From assembly GCA_037367405.1 (NCBI GenBank), contig JAZKJV010001867.1, positions 124,001 to 188,000 of the forward strand: a DNA stretch of 64,000 nucleotides, read 5' to 3'. Both the position numbers and the translations under genes were made by a program. The stretch comes from Ottelia alismoides. Taxonomy: Eukaryota > Streptophyta > Magnoliopsida > Alismatales > Hydrocharitaceae. The notes under the pieces were generated by a model. The model was given only the letters and a program-made list of their open reading frames with translations. It was not told the DNA's origin and made no database searches. Positions 12,433 through 24,140 of the stretch are shown one piece after another. The first letter of the stretch is position 1. Each line of letters opens with the position of its first letter.

Positions 12433-12832
12433 GCTTCCATAAAATAAAATGAGTCGGTCAGTAAAATTTTCGAATTTTCCTCTATTAATTCATATCTCTT
12501 AGTGATCCTTGAAATGTCATCCTCCAAAGAATTTTCAGGAGCAGTTTGTGTAATTTCTCATTTTTGAATTTGAGATTCAGTTATTACCTCTTCCATTTTC
12601 ATGTATGAGCTAGGAGAAGATCTTCTTTGAATATCGAATATATGATCTTTATCTTCTGAAAATTTCTCCTCTAAAATTATGGAAGGAGTCTGCTCAATAG
12701 GACAGAAACCATGTAATTCAGGTAGGTGGAGTTGGTCTGAGTAGAGTTCATTCCTTTGGTCATGATTGGTCGGACCCTTATATTATGGAGTCACTATACA
12801 TGGTTTATGTGAGTGATGTCATCAGTCCAATC

Positions 12833-13273
12833 CTATGTATGAGTGTTATGTCTGAAGAAGGGGTTGTCATGGTCAATCCAAGATGATGGTTGCTCATTTG
12901 TGTTCAAGGTTGGAGGAGGTGGAAGATGTGAAGAAGTATTGAATTCGATCATGCAGTTATAATCCCCCATGAATGATGGATTGATATTTATAGAATATAA
13001 AGTATGGATTGTATGATCATAATAGAGAGGATTGACATATGAAGAAGTGGAGACCTCAGTCGGTTGTTGGTTTGTATGATCCGAATACAAAGAATTCTCA
13101 TTCATGAAGTAGATCGGATTTGTAGAAAGTGTTGGATCTATTGGTGGTTGAGAGTCTCTTGTGAAAGTTGGATAATGTGTAGTTGGAGGAGGTTTTGCAG
13201 CTTTGGGTCTAACCGATACGAATTCATTTTCATAGTATAGCTCTGACGGATTCTTGGATAAATGTTCCATCAT
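12833..13273 (-). pseudogene. gag-like Asn/Ser/Pro/Tyr-rich open frame
   Basis: This 146-codon minus-strand frame lies upstream, in transcription direction, of the protease remnant, where gag is expected. It is rich in Asn, Ser, Thr, Pro and Tyr, has no zinc knuckle, and no gag family could be recognised. Sequence from 13280 to 14868 towards the primer site holds only short frames and is probably the 5' leader. Confidence 0.3.
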
Positions 13274-14868
13274 TTTTGAAAGAGCTGAAATGAATGATGG
13301 TTTGAGTTTGACCGAGACGAATTTATTTCATGATGCGGATCTGGAGGGTACTTGGACAAAAGTTCCATAATTTTCGAAGGAGGTCTATTGGTTGACATAA
13401 TGGATCTGTTTCAGTTTAAGAAAGGAGAGTGATGGCACAAGTATACGGCTATTGATCTTCGAAATCGATTCATTCACACCAATATAAACACAAATCAATC
13501 CCAATTTCACCAACTCACACAATGAGGTCGTAAGAGTTCGGTAATTATCTTTTCAATTTTAGTTGGTGATAAATCAATCTTGAAAAAAATTAGCGAGTTG
13601 TTAGGTGCCAAAATTTTCTTAACGACTAGCCCGAATTCTTACGACTAGTTGCACCTACTTTCAGCCAGTATGGTTTTAAGTACGGAGCGTGAAACGGCTA
13701 CCTGTGTTACTTAAGGACGGATCCTTACGCAGTGTCCTTTAAACCCCCCACTCTACTAAGGAAATCCGGATCGTTTATCGGCTACTCGTATATCCTCACC
13801 GAGAAGTAGCTAATCATTTTTGTTGAATCAGTAGTCAATATGAAAATCCGGTTTTGGGCTATAGCCTTAAGTGTCGTCTCTCGCTCACTCAGAAAAAATA
13901 AAAGAATCCAAGGTCGGGGTTGCTCTCCTGTAAAAATTCTTAATTTTATGTGTTGTTAAAAATCAGTTATATTTAGCAGTCCCAATTTTAATTAGGCAGT
14001 CACTGAGAAATTAAGGGAGCACAAATGCATGTCTACCATTCAGTCCCAATTTCCTTTTAATATTATGTAATAAAACAGGAAGGAGAAATTCGGGAAAAGC
14101 CGATGCAGGTGAAAAACGATGATGTATGCTCAGTTAGAAGACTTACATTGATTCCTCACAGTCTCCATCTGGGATGCAATAGAAGAATTGAAAAATTATT
14201 CTAAATGAATGCAAGCCGATGAAAAATCGCACCTAGTAGAAAGTTCTATTAACGGGGAAGAAATGAGTTGAATTTGACTAAATTGAGTGATCTAATGTAC
14301 GTCTCAATTAAAGTGAAGTGTGGCCCTAGGTCCTACGAGCACAATCAAAAATTTAAAAGCTCTAATAGCCGTATGTGCAGGTCTATTCTAAGCGTCACTC
14401 AAGTCGGGTTCCACCCTCACCGGAGAGTGAAAGAGGCCACGACACACCACAGACAAAGTTTGAGGTCTTTTTACACACGCGAGAGTCCAAACGGACACCA
14501 CAAGAAATGAGCAATTAATTATAGAAAATAAAATTGCAGAGATAAAATCCTAGACTCTACGCTCTCTCACGACTCGACTCGATCTTCATTTTTAATGCGG
14601 CTTTTCAGAAGTCGGTGAAGATTCCTTAGTTTTTAAAAAACCGTTCCACGTATACCGGGTACCTCGCAAGAAAAATAAGAGAGAGGGTGTAATAGAGTGA
14701 CATAAAAATAAATAAAAAATAAAATGAGAAAATAGATGCTGAAAATAAAAAATTAAAAATAATGCAGAAAGAAAAAAAGGAATTTACAGTGAAAATTTTG
14801 GGGGTCAGACTATCTGAATGCGGAAAATCGAATAAAAAAAATTTAGACAAAAAACAAAGCCGTTTGCC

Positions 14869-14886
14869 TCCCTAGCAACGACACCA
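14869..14886 (-). other. primer-binding site of the gypsy element
   Basis: On the minus strand the sequence is TGGTGTCGTTGCTAGGGA, close to the TGGCGCCGTTGCCGGGGA primer site of Athila/Tat gypsy elements. It is two bases from the LTR end at 14889. C-to-T changes account for the differences. Confidence 0.65.
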
Positions 14887-16204
14887 TCTGACGAATCCGA
14901 GATAGAAGATGTTAAAATATGTGTGGATTAGCGTTCACTTAAATTAATATGTCGTTTCATTGTAGGCGGGTAATTGATCAAGAAATAACCGCAATTATTT
15001 AATCAATTTTTAATAGCATGGTTTTATGTTTATTTTACTTGGGCAAGTCCCAAGGTCGAACACAAGGAAGTAAAGGAACAACCTAGAATTTTGTATATCA
15101 AAGTTCTTGCACGGCTTTTGAGACGGTCTTTTTTTTTGTAATTTTTTTAATGCAATTTGAAATGAAAAACGCAAATTAGGCTAATTTTAAGGAGTAGAAA
15201 ATGATTAGCAATCAAACGATGTCCGAAAAATGTGAAACTTGACCAATATGACAATTATAATGAAATGAATTTACTCTAATTTTTTGGAAATTTTGGATGT
15301 AGGGTGAATTTTTTATGAATTTTTGAATGCAAACAAAGTAAATGTTAATATTTAATTATAATAAATATTAAAATTAATTATTTTCAAGGGATAAAATTAT
15401 CCAAGATATATCACTAGGTGATGGATCTCAGAAAAATCTTAAACCTCAAAAATACAAGATTTAATACCTACTAAAAAGTAAATATCAAAATATGCAAAAT
15501 GATTTTTCGAGGCCAAATGATGCATGCATATGCAATTCTTTTTAGGCCGATGTAACATACAATTAATTCTACAATATGTGAATTTTTGGCAACTTTTAGA
15601 GCAATGGTTAATTGCTTATGATTATTCAAGCACAGAATGGGCAAAATATGTTATTTTCCACAAAATAATTAATTAATAATTAACCACAAATTAGAAAAAT
15701 GTCAGACATATGCCATAATGAAGAGAATTAATTGACAAACATCATGTTATTCTCATGAAGATGAAATGATGCGAAAATGTTGCTCAAAATATTAGAGGAA
15801 GTCAGGGGTATTAATGCAAATTACAATAAATAATTAATAAAGATAATGTAGAACACGGGTATGCATGTAATTACCTAAACCCCTAGGGGTATGTTTGCAA
15901 AATGTCCAGAGGGTCATGCGCGTAGCACGTGACCTCTGGTATGGGGTCTGTTGTGCAAATAAAGATAAGCGTTGGGGGATTCTTGCCATTTTTCTACGCA
16001 GTCACGTGCCCAGCACGTGACCCGTGGGTAGCTGACGTCCTTGTTGTCGTTTCCTCCTCACGTCTCGTGCACGTGGGAGGACCTCGGGTTACCCGCCCGA
16101 TGTTGTGCGACTAGTCGAAGGTGTCGATGGTAATGGCCGGCATTGGCGATGAAGGAGAGCTCGGCGGAGGTCGACTGAAGTCGAGGCGGAGGAGGGTCGC
16201 AACT

Positions 16205-16972
16205 TTAATCGAGAACACGTGGTGGTGATGCAACCGGCGGGGCGGGGTTGAAAGGAGGAGGTGCAGAGGAGGGTCGGAGGTGCTTCTGGACGTTGGCAAT
16301 TGTAGTAGTCAAGGAAGACGACGGTCGTCGAAGGCATTGGGTGCGATCATTGCTATGACGGCGGAGATGAATCCCGGAGAGCGGAGGGGTCGAAGAAGAT
16401 ATGGACGTAGTTGGGACGTGCTGCAGAGGAGAAGCGGTGTCGGAGAAGCGTCGTTGGCTCGATGGCGATGGCCGAAGCAGGGGCAAGCTCTGAGGACGAG
16501 CTGCAACGGTAGGGGTAGCTCGCAAGCTGTGACGGTCAGGGAAGGCCGGATCTTGCCAGAGAAGACGACGCGGTGCTGTCACCAACGCGAGGTGCTCCTT
16601 GGTGCAGTCGGCGGATTTGATCCAGGAGGTGGATGAGAGTTTAAATCGGAGAGATGGAGGAGGTCGGAGATGGAAAGGCTCGGAGACAGGGATCTGAGGC
16701 GATTTGGGATACGTGGGCGAGATTGCATGGGTGCGAGAGGGATTTGACGAGGGTCGACGGAGGGATTCGTGGAGGCGCAAAGAGGGGAAAGGCGGCGGTA
16801 GGCGCCGGCGAAATCTGCGGGGGCGAGATATGCGGAGGAGCAAAAGAGGAAGGGGAGGAAGATGAAGAGTGACGGTCATCCGATCGGCTGAGATCGGACG
16901 GCCAGGATTCGACCACGTGGCGACGAAAGGAATGCTTGCAGAGCACGTGCGTGGCACGTGCGCGGGAGGCAT
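16205..16972 (-). other. 255-codon open frame in right LTR, counterpart of 6652-7524
   Basis: This minus-strand frame is rich in Ser, Pro and Arg and is a diverged counterpart of the 290-codon frame in the left LTR, differing by substitutions and indels. No domain is recognisable. It is more likely C/T-rich leader sequence that happens to be open than a protein-coding gene. Confidence 0.2.
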
Positions 16973-17052
16973 GTGCTACACACATGCGAGGCTTTTAAAT
17001 TTAAATTTTAACTTTTTTATAAAAATGAAACAAAAATAAATCCAAAAATGGG

Positions 17053-17087
17053 TGACACGTGGCGGCTCCTGGAGCGGCCACGTGTCA
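17053..17087. promoter_or_regulatory. inverted pair of G-box/ABRE motifs in right LTR
   Basis: TGACACGTGGC at 17053-17063 and GCCACGTGTCA at 17077-17087 are identical to the pair in the left LTR and have the same spacing, although the surrounding LTR sequence has diverged. Confidence 0.55.
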
Positions 17088-18201
17088 GCCCCACAAAAAT
17101 CAAAAATAAATACAAAAGATAAATATTTAAAAATAGTAAATGACCTCGAATTGAAAAAGTTTCTTCATGAAAGTTGCTCGTCTCAGTGAGATCTACAACT
17201 TTTATGAACACACCGAAATCAAAATCGATCAATTCTATAAAGTGATATTTTTGTGGTATCCCATGTACATAGAATATCTTGATTTTGGTTTTTCTATTTT
17301 TTTATCATTTTTAAACCAGATCTAAATATGGAAAAATATGATAAAATCAAGGACAAATATTTACACAATAATCTATTTTTTTATTTTTATTGAGTAAGAA
17401 AAGGAAGAAATAAAATAAAAGATGAAAAAGATAATTTTGTACAGACGGTTAGTGAGGACTCGGACTCAGTTAGTTTCTTTGATTTCAAGCTCAGTTTGAA
17501 TTTAGGTTTTTACGCATTTTAATAAGACTTTATCAAATAAACCAAATGAAAAAGAAACAAAATAAAGTGAGTCAATTATGTACATAAAATAATAGGTCAA
17601 AAACCGCTAAAATATAAAATGTACAAAAGAGGCCCAAAACCCAACTTTCACATATGAGCTTCAATTCACTTTAACTTGGTTGTGTTTTGAAGGTAATTGA
17701 ATGTACATTAGTTCAAAAGTGAGTAGGATCAAATCGGACATTGGATGGGGAAGATATAAAGGTTTTAGTCCGGAAATCCTAGAACTAGGGTTTGGGTTTT
17801 TGGTCCACTTATTTAGGTTAGTGATTTTTTTGTATTTTTCATTTATTCTTGTTAGTGATATGTACACAGTTGAGTGGTATTGGGTCAATTTGAGTTAGCG
17901 TGAATTAGTTCAAAATCAGGGAAGTTAGGCTATTTACAGATCAATTTTGGCTGGGATTTTTGTCTTCTTATTTTGTGCAAAAATAAGTGATAAAATGCAA
18001 TTCTTATCAAAACATGCATGAATGATAATTATGCAAAATAAATAAAGAAATGCCAATGATTCTTAGGTATTTGAGCTTAATTCATGATTTTTAGAGTGAT
18101 GAATATGAGATTCAGCACAATGCCACCTCTACAAAAAAGTGAAAGGAAAAGTAAGTGGCATGCCATATCGCAACGTAGACGTTGCAAATACAAGTGGGGA
18201 G

Positions 18202-18420
18202 GTTGTAACATCTCAGATATAATCGCACATCTAGTACTCACAAAGCTTGGGAATTCACTACAAGAGTGGAGGAATACTACTTGATAATTTGGACTTGAAC
18301 ATTTTGGATGGTTATCAATGGATTTTACTTGGGTCCGAGCACAACAAATTGTCAGGCTAGTTTTGCTCTACAACAGTTCAGGTCTAGGCTCGATGCGCTA
18401 TAGAAATGTATTTTTTTTCT
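18202..18420. repeat. right copy of the dispersed repeat flanking the gypsy element
   Basis: It starts with TGTAACATCTCAGA, which looks like an LTR start, and runs parallel to 2629-2882. It is probably an LTR-type remnant of an older element. Confidence 0.45.
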
Positions 18421-19905
18421 TTAGTTTTTTTGTTTGACGCCTTGTTCAATTGCTCTTTTTCTTGTTACATAAACCAAGGGTCTCTTTGGGATCTCTTTTT
18501 TTCAGAAAAAAATGTCTACATGTGCTAGTAATATGCTTACTAGGTGAAGCTATGCCATTTGGTAGATTTTCTTTGACATATTTGCTTGCACATGTGCATC
18601 TTTGTTAGCGTACACATCCTTTTTGTATTGTTATGCCGTCTTTGGGAGGAATTGATATCATTGGAATAAATGTATTATATGTTTGTGTTTGTAGCTTTGA
18701 ATACACAATATGAGGCTTAGATTGTTGGCATGCACAAACTTATAAAGAAGTGATTGCATCACAGATTTAGATTCCTCAAACTTCATTAACTACAAACTCA
18801 GTTAGGCATTAAGTGGAACTATAGACCCCACATAAAGTCATTATTCCTATATAACACTACATCTACCTCCATGCCCTGGTAAAGATCGAAACAACGTCTA
18901 GCACACTCGAAGATGGTTAAGCTATGATGTAGTGCGCAAGTTGTTAAAAAATCCATTGAGAGCGAACGAGAGATACAAGTTGTTCAGAACCCTCTTAATG
19001 ATTTGGTGGTAGAAGCAATGACTCCTACTTTAAAAGGATCAGGTTCGAATCCCCCAACCCCCTTCTACTGGTAAAAACCAAAGAACTCATGCTTAATGGA
19101 ATGCCGTGAAAATAATTGGATCACGATATTCTACACCCACATCCAAAACTTCTAAAACCTAAACTTCAGTTCCCAAAAAGATACGACACAAATAGGATGG
19201 AAGATGTATTTTTGTATTTTTTGATAAAAAAATGCAGATCTTTTTGACCAAAATACTTTTTGGAGAAAATTTTACAAAAAAAATCGGTCCGAGCATATCC
19301 CAATATTTTTTAGAGTTTTTTTAGAAAGTATCAAGCATGAAAATTGTGTAGAGACTTCTTATAGTTTATTGAATATTTTTAAAACTTAATGTATTTTAAT
19401 ATATATATATATATTTCAGTGCATGTAATGCGAAGACAACTCGTCATCTTCTGGGAAAAAAGCATATCCTCATGGTAAGTTAAATGCAAAAGTACCAGGG
19501 GTAGAGGACCAACATATATTGATGAGAATGGAGATAGAAAATATGTGATGCCAAACATCTTTTTTGTATTTTAAAAAGATATGTGATTTTTCGAATTTTA
19601 GCAGCTTTGATTGTGATTTTACGAGGTTTCCCTTTGTGATAATTTAATAACAATATCGCGGAATCAAAAAAATGCAAGAGAAAGAAAGGATGCATGTGGG
19701 TTCCCCACAATGTTTGATTGATATAATGCCCTCAACCAGATACCAATGGTTACGAGTAATATATATCATGAGTTTATGCATCATCTATGTTTAGATTACC
19801 CCGATTTGTGAATAATGCGGCTTGAGGATTATAACTGTAAATTACACATTAAGAGGCAACATGTTGATATACTTTGAATTCTAACCATCTGTTTTGTTGG
19901 GTCCA
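18421..19905. other. AT-rich intergenic DNA, nothing recognised
   Basis: Short frames only. A (TA)n run lies near 19401-19413. No conserved motif was found. Confidence 0.5.
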
Positions 19906-19913
19906 GTCGAGGG

Positions 19914-20097
19914 CAATGTTTCAAATTTCGACGAAATTTCATCGAAATTTCGATTTCGACACTCCACTCCGCTGAAATCGAAATCGAAATCTCGATATGA
20001 ATCCTTCTTTCACAGATCTATTGGCCAAAATCGGCAAAAAATGAAATTGTTTCGTTTTTTTAGACATTTCGAAACGAAATTGAGATTTAAAACCTTG
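19914..20097. mobile_element. 184-bp hAT-type MITE
   Basis: The element is bounded by a perfect 8-bp direct duplication GTCGAGGG (19906-19913 and 20098-20105), the length made by hAT transposases. Its ends, CAATGTTTCAAATTTC and, inverted, CAAGGTTTTAAATCTC, form an imperfect terminal inverted repeat of about 16 bp. The interior is full of short self-complementary CGAAATTTCG motifs. It has no coding capacity, so it was mobilised in trans. Confidence 0.8.
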
Positions 20098-20105
20098 GTC
20101 GAGGG

Positions 20106-20869
20106 ACAATCGTATGACCCCCAGCCCCCCATCATACCCTATCAGATGGGTGTCTATCTTTTCTATGCTATTTGAGCCGCATATTCAATCCGTGTAACTA
20201 CATATTAGGTCGCATATGTTGCATATTCAATATGCATTCCACATAAAGTTAACTAGCTTTTATTTATTTGAGAAACTTAATTCACTTCTATTAATAGTTT
20301 TTTTGACTGATATTAAAAAGCTCAATACTTCCATCTACACCACACTTGCGTGCTTTCAGTACAAAAAAAGTTGTGTTAAAATATACATGCTTATCTCGTA
20401 TTTTATTGTTAGAATAAAAGATTCTATTATATTTACAAATGAAATATTAACATTTATATTCATTATAAAAATGAGAAAAGCACATATTCCCTCCCATACT
20501 CGATGCAGGGACCTATGCAAGCATAGTGCATACCGCATTGCTGAACCTTAAACCACACCTACCCAAGTGTACATCGATTCCTTAGCGTAACCTCACTAAA
20601 AAATCTGTCTACTCAAGTCGGTTGTGCAGTGCTTACAATTGTTCCTACCATCTCCTTATGACGATGAAATCCCCTCCTAGTAGGATCATGTTCATCAACA
20701 AGAACCAAGTCAAAGTCCCAAAGCTTGAAACTGAACATGAAGATATCATGGAAATGGTATACCTCGACTCTACGGTATGATGATACCCCAAGTCTTGAAA
20801 GCTAGTGCATCCTCAAGGTAAAGGTGCTTCTTTGCTGGACACCTCTCACTCTACAATAATGTTAGGAGC
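20106..20869. other. AT-rich intergenic DNA, nothing recognised
   Basis: No domain or repeat boundary was recognised. A 111-codon frame at 20216-20551 has no identifiable features. Confidence 0.45.
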
Positions 20870-22960
20870 CATATCATTTTTTTCTTAATTGAAGAATGGC
20901 ATATCAATTTGAAAGCTTTAGAGGCTAAATATCAGTATAAGTCGCCTCCTTCCTTGCCAGATATCTTGATTTCAGAGACTCCTCTTATAACCGATGCATA
21001 TGTTATTTTACAATCTATCGAATCTTTTTCTAAAGGGACATCATGTGGCAGAGATGGCCTGAGATCTCAACATCTTTTTTATGTCCTTTGTGGAAAGGGA
21101 TCTGCAGTTGTCACTGATCTCCTACATTCGATCACCATGGTGGTTAATATATGGCTTGGTGGGAGATGCCCCTTGAGTTTGGCTGAGTTCATAGCCGTTG
21201 CGCCTCTTACTCCACGACTCAAAACTGGCAATGGCAAACGTCTTATTGTAGTGGGCACTATCTCTTCATGGATGGAGTTTCTATATGTTCAAGTTGCTAG
21301 ATTATATATTGGAGACAATCATATATGGTCAACAACTGGAGTACAACAAGGTGATACCCTAGGCCCTCTTCTATTTTCTCTCGCATTGCAACCACTTATT
21401 CATGAAATCAGCGACAATTATAAACTCCTTCTCCATGCTTGGTATCTTGAAGATGGGACTATCATCGAGGATATATTGGAGGCGGCCAAGGTGCTTGAAA
21501 TTATACAACGCAGAGGTCCAAAGATGGGGCTTTTCCCGAATATCAAAAAAACTGAGATTTTCTGGCCTTTTTGTGATGGACAGAAGGTCCGCAAATAGTT
21601 GTTTTTCATGGATATTGGGAGGCATGTGCTAGGAGTGAGATTACTTGGAGGTGCAGTGAGTAAAGATAAAGGATTTGTTGAAGACATGACTATGAGGAGG
21701 GCCACCAAAGCTGTTGACTTGATGCATTTACTTCCTCAGTTGGATGATCCACAAAGTGAGCTTCTTTTATTATGATCTTGTATGGGTTCAGCCATGCTCA
21801 TGTTTGGCTTAAGGACATGTCAACCCGCATACACTGAGCAAGCTGCTACATATTTTGACAAAGGGATACGCGAAGCTATTGAGGATATTGTGGTTTGTGG
21901 AGGCCCTTTCTTTGATGACATTCAATGGCAGATGGCGTCCTTACCCACCAGGCTCGGTGGCTTAGGTCTACACTCCACTATTGAGGCTCCTTTATATGTC
22001 TTTCTGGCATCTAGAGCTCAATCTTGGGTGCTCCAAGATTACATTCTATGAGACAGTAGGATACATGATATGGATTCTGATTTCTAGATGCCTTGGAGAG
22101 CATACATGTCACACTTCCATCTTTAGATTTTACTTGTTTTGCTAACAAGGATATGGTCGTCCAACCTAAAGTCCATAATGCTTTGGCGAGTACCCTTTTT
22201 AGCAAAATTGTTGAAGAAATTGAAGTTGAGTTTGACATGACCGCTAAACAAAAGGTTTTTTCGATGTTTGCAATCTGAACATGCTCAAGATTTCCTTCTA
22301 CCTTTTCATATTGATGGCCTTGGAATGCATTTCACCTATTGAGTAGCGTACTTTTCTCAGATATCGCTTTATGATTCCTCTATTACCAACTAATGAGACA
22401 TGTCCAGTATGCCACAAATCTTGCCTGGACACCTTTGGGGAGCATGCAGTTCATTGTTGTAAACTCACAGGTTTTAAATATAGACATGATATTGTCAGGG
22501 ATGTCATTTATAATGTACTCAAGTAGACTAGGGTTGCTTCAAAGAAAGAAGCACTTGTGAATTTTGTTATTGATCCACAAGAGGGAAGATCCGTACTCAG
22601 ACCAGCAGATGTTTTAATTTTTGGATGAACTGGAGGAAAACATGCATGCGATGATCTGACTGGAGTTTCTCCATTTGTTGGTCCGTTGCGGGACGCGTTG
22701 CACAGAAAGTTGCCTCAACTAAAGTTGCTAAACATGAGAAAGCTTGTGTTGACAATTAACAGGTCTTCATCCCTTTCAGTTTTGATACCTTTGGATTCTT
22801 GGCAACTTAAACGGTAGAGCTCCTTAAGAGGGTCCAAAAAATTATGCCTAACAATGTTATGGTTCACATGTCGATGGATGTGTTTCGAAGAATTGGATTT
22901 GCCATCCAAAAGAGATTGACGACACAGCTTGTTACCCATCTCCCATCAGTCTCTCTGTAA
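20870..22960 (+). pseudogene. decayed non-LTR-type reverse transcriptase with apparent restriction-like endonuclease C-terminus
   Basis: The reading frame is broken by several stops. It shows the order of a plant reverse-transcriptase family often annotated simply as RT-domain proteins: GTSCGRDGLRSQH (near 21035), PLTPRLK, VVGTI, then GVQQGDTLGPLLFSLAL (near 21340) and WYLEDGTI (near 21440). The segment between VVGTI and SSWMEF is missing, which removes the catalytic motif A region, and the family's DD pair reads ED. A cysteine/histidine cluster CPVCHKSC...FGEHAVHC follows near 22410, then RPADVLIFG...GGKHACDDLTGVSP near 22600. A CCHC motif followed by a P-x-D...D arrangement is how restriction-like endonuclease LINEs end, so the C-terminus may be of that type. 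It lies tail to tail with TOC34. Confidence 0.6.
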
Positions 22961-24029
22961 AAATATTTTTTTAGTTCGCTAGAACTTTTAGGAATGTGCT
23001 TTTACTTTTGTTTTCTTTTAAGGTTTGTTAGATTGACGACAATACCAATCAAAATTTGCAAATGTAGATTTAACCAACTAGATCAAGCTGCAATACCACT
23101 AGAAAACTGCAAATATAACCTTGCTAATTAATAAATTACCATCTAGGATAATTGAGATCAAAGACCAACAATGATCGACATAATCAACAATCGCAAAAAA
23201 CACACACAAATCAACTTGAACGAGATTTGCAATCTTCAACTCGGAACCTTGCTATCGACGAAATAATCCATGTTAACAATGTCTTCAAGAATCTAGACTT
23301 CACAATAACATCAACTCATATGTAACATCACACAATTATCGTGCATGCACAAAATGAAAGAATAAGCCCAACAAAACATGAAAAGATCATATAATCCCAA
23401 TCCTTCCACCAGCTTCTTAGATAACCAGAATGGAAAAAGCGCAAGGGGGCAGCAGAAACCCTTTTTTATCACCATGCCAAAAAAATTTTAAACTTCTGGG
23501 CTGTGCAGTACAAATATGCATCTTTGAACTTGCTCAAATCTACATCTCTGACCTAATTAGATATCTTGCAACAAACCCAATATGAATATCATGTGATAAA
23601 ATCGTCATTGGCGATATCAAAGTAGTCCAACTTTCACAAGCTTACTCTAGGATCCGGTTCATTTGCTTTCTCAAGGTGAAAAGGTGTCATAAGAACCTCC
23701 GGCTGCATAAAACAACACTAAGGCAGTGATAGCAAGTAATGACATGCAGAAAAGGATTAGCAACAGAGTGAGAAGAATTTTTAAGTAAAAATATATTAGT
23801 TATTAATAATATAAATGCACATATCAGTTAAAAATGTCAAAATATGCAAAATCTGCCTGATATTGATATTACGAATTTTACCAGTCATTTCCATGATACA
23901 ATAGACGAAAGAATTCAAAATAAATATGCTAAAAGTACTACTTAGTTCAGAGGTAGAAAATGCAACAGGAAAAAGAAAAGCAGAAAGAAGTCCAAAATCC
24001 CAGTCCGTGAAAAATGAGTGCTTGGAGCA
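22961..24029 (-). other. TOC34 3' flank and probable 3' untranslated region
   Basis: This sequence follows the TOC34 stop codon. The minus strand has a possible untranslated-region intron: a donor-like ACTG|GTAAAA near 23885 and an acceptor-like TTTTATGCAG| near 23708, followed by a moderately GC-rich stretch. No clear polyadenylation signal could be chosen. The remainder is AT-rich and unremarkable. Confidence 0.3.
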
Positions 24030-24140
24030 TTAGAATTCACGATCTGCAAGTCCCATGTCGCGTAATTCCCACAGGGGTCGCTTTTCTTTGGCAACGTCGT
24101 TATTTATAGATCTTCGTATCCATTTCACGACAAAGAAATA
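24030..24140 (-). CDS. TOC34: TOC34 last coding exon
   Basis: The acceptor is CTCTCCAG|TAT. The exon encodes 36 residues starting [11 protein letters not shown] and ending [12 protein letters not shown], then TAA at 24032-24030. It supplies the second half of the membrane anchor and the short hydrophilic tail facing the intermembrane space. A T-rich polypyrimidine tract precedes the acceptor. The join to the previous exon is phase 0. Confidence 0.9.
   Translation of the reverse strand, partial: YFFVVKWIRRSINNDVAKEKRPLWELRDMGLADREF

Larger units (their letters stand above)
2883..18117 (-). mobile_element. Athila/Tat-like Ty3/gypsy retrotransposon, old and degenerate
   Basis: Two long direct repeats (2883-8649 and 14889-18117) share the ends TGACGAATC...GATTCATCA or close variants. 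The internal region has a minus-strand polypurine tract abutting the left LTR (8650-8656) and a minus-strand primer site two bases from the right LTR (14869-14886) with the sequence TGGTGTCGTTGCTAGGGA, the type used by Athila/Tat elements. The element therefore reads right to left. Inside are decayed gag- and protease-like frames, but no reverse transcriptase, RNase H or integrase could be found in the 6.2 kb between LTRs, so it is non-autonomous or deleted. No matching 5-bp target duplication is visible (CGGAG left, CAATG right). Many differences between the LTRs indicate an old insertion. Confidence 0.75.
14889..18117 (-). repeat. 5' LTR (right) of the gypsy element, about 3.2 kb
   Basis: It begins TGACGAATCCGAGATAG and ends GATTCAGCA. 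It matches 2883-8649 except for the extra block in the latter. At least nine CACGTG motifs are visible between 15926 and 17085. A minus-strand reading of 16633-16645 gives an AT-rich TTTAAACTC phrase at the place of the TATA-like site in the other LTR. Confidence 0.7.
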
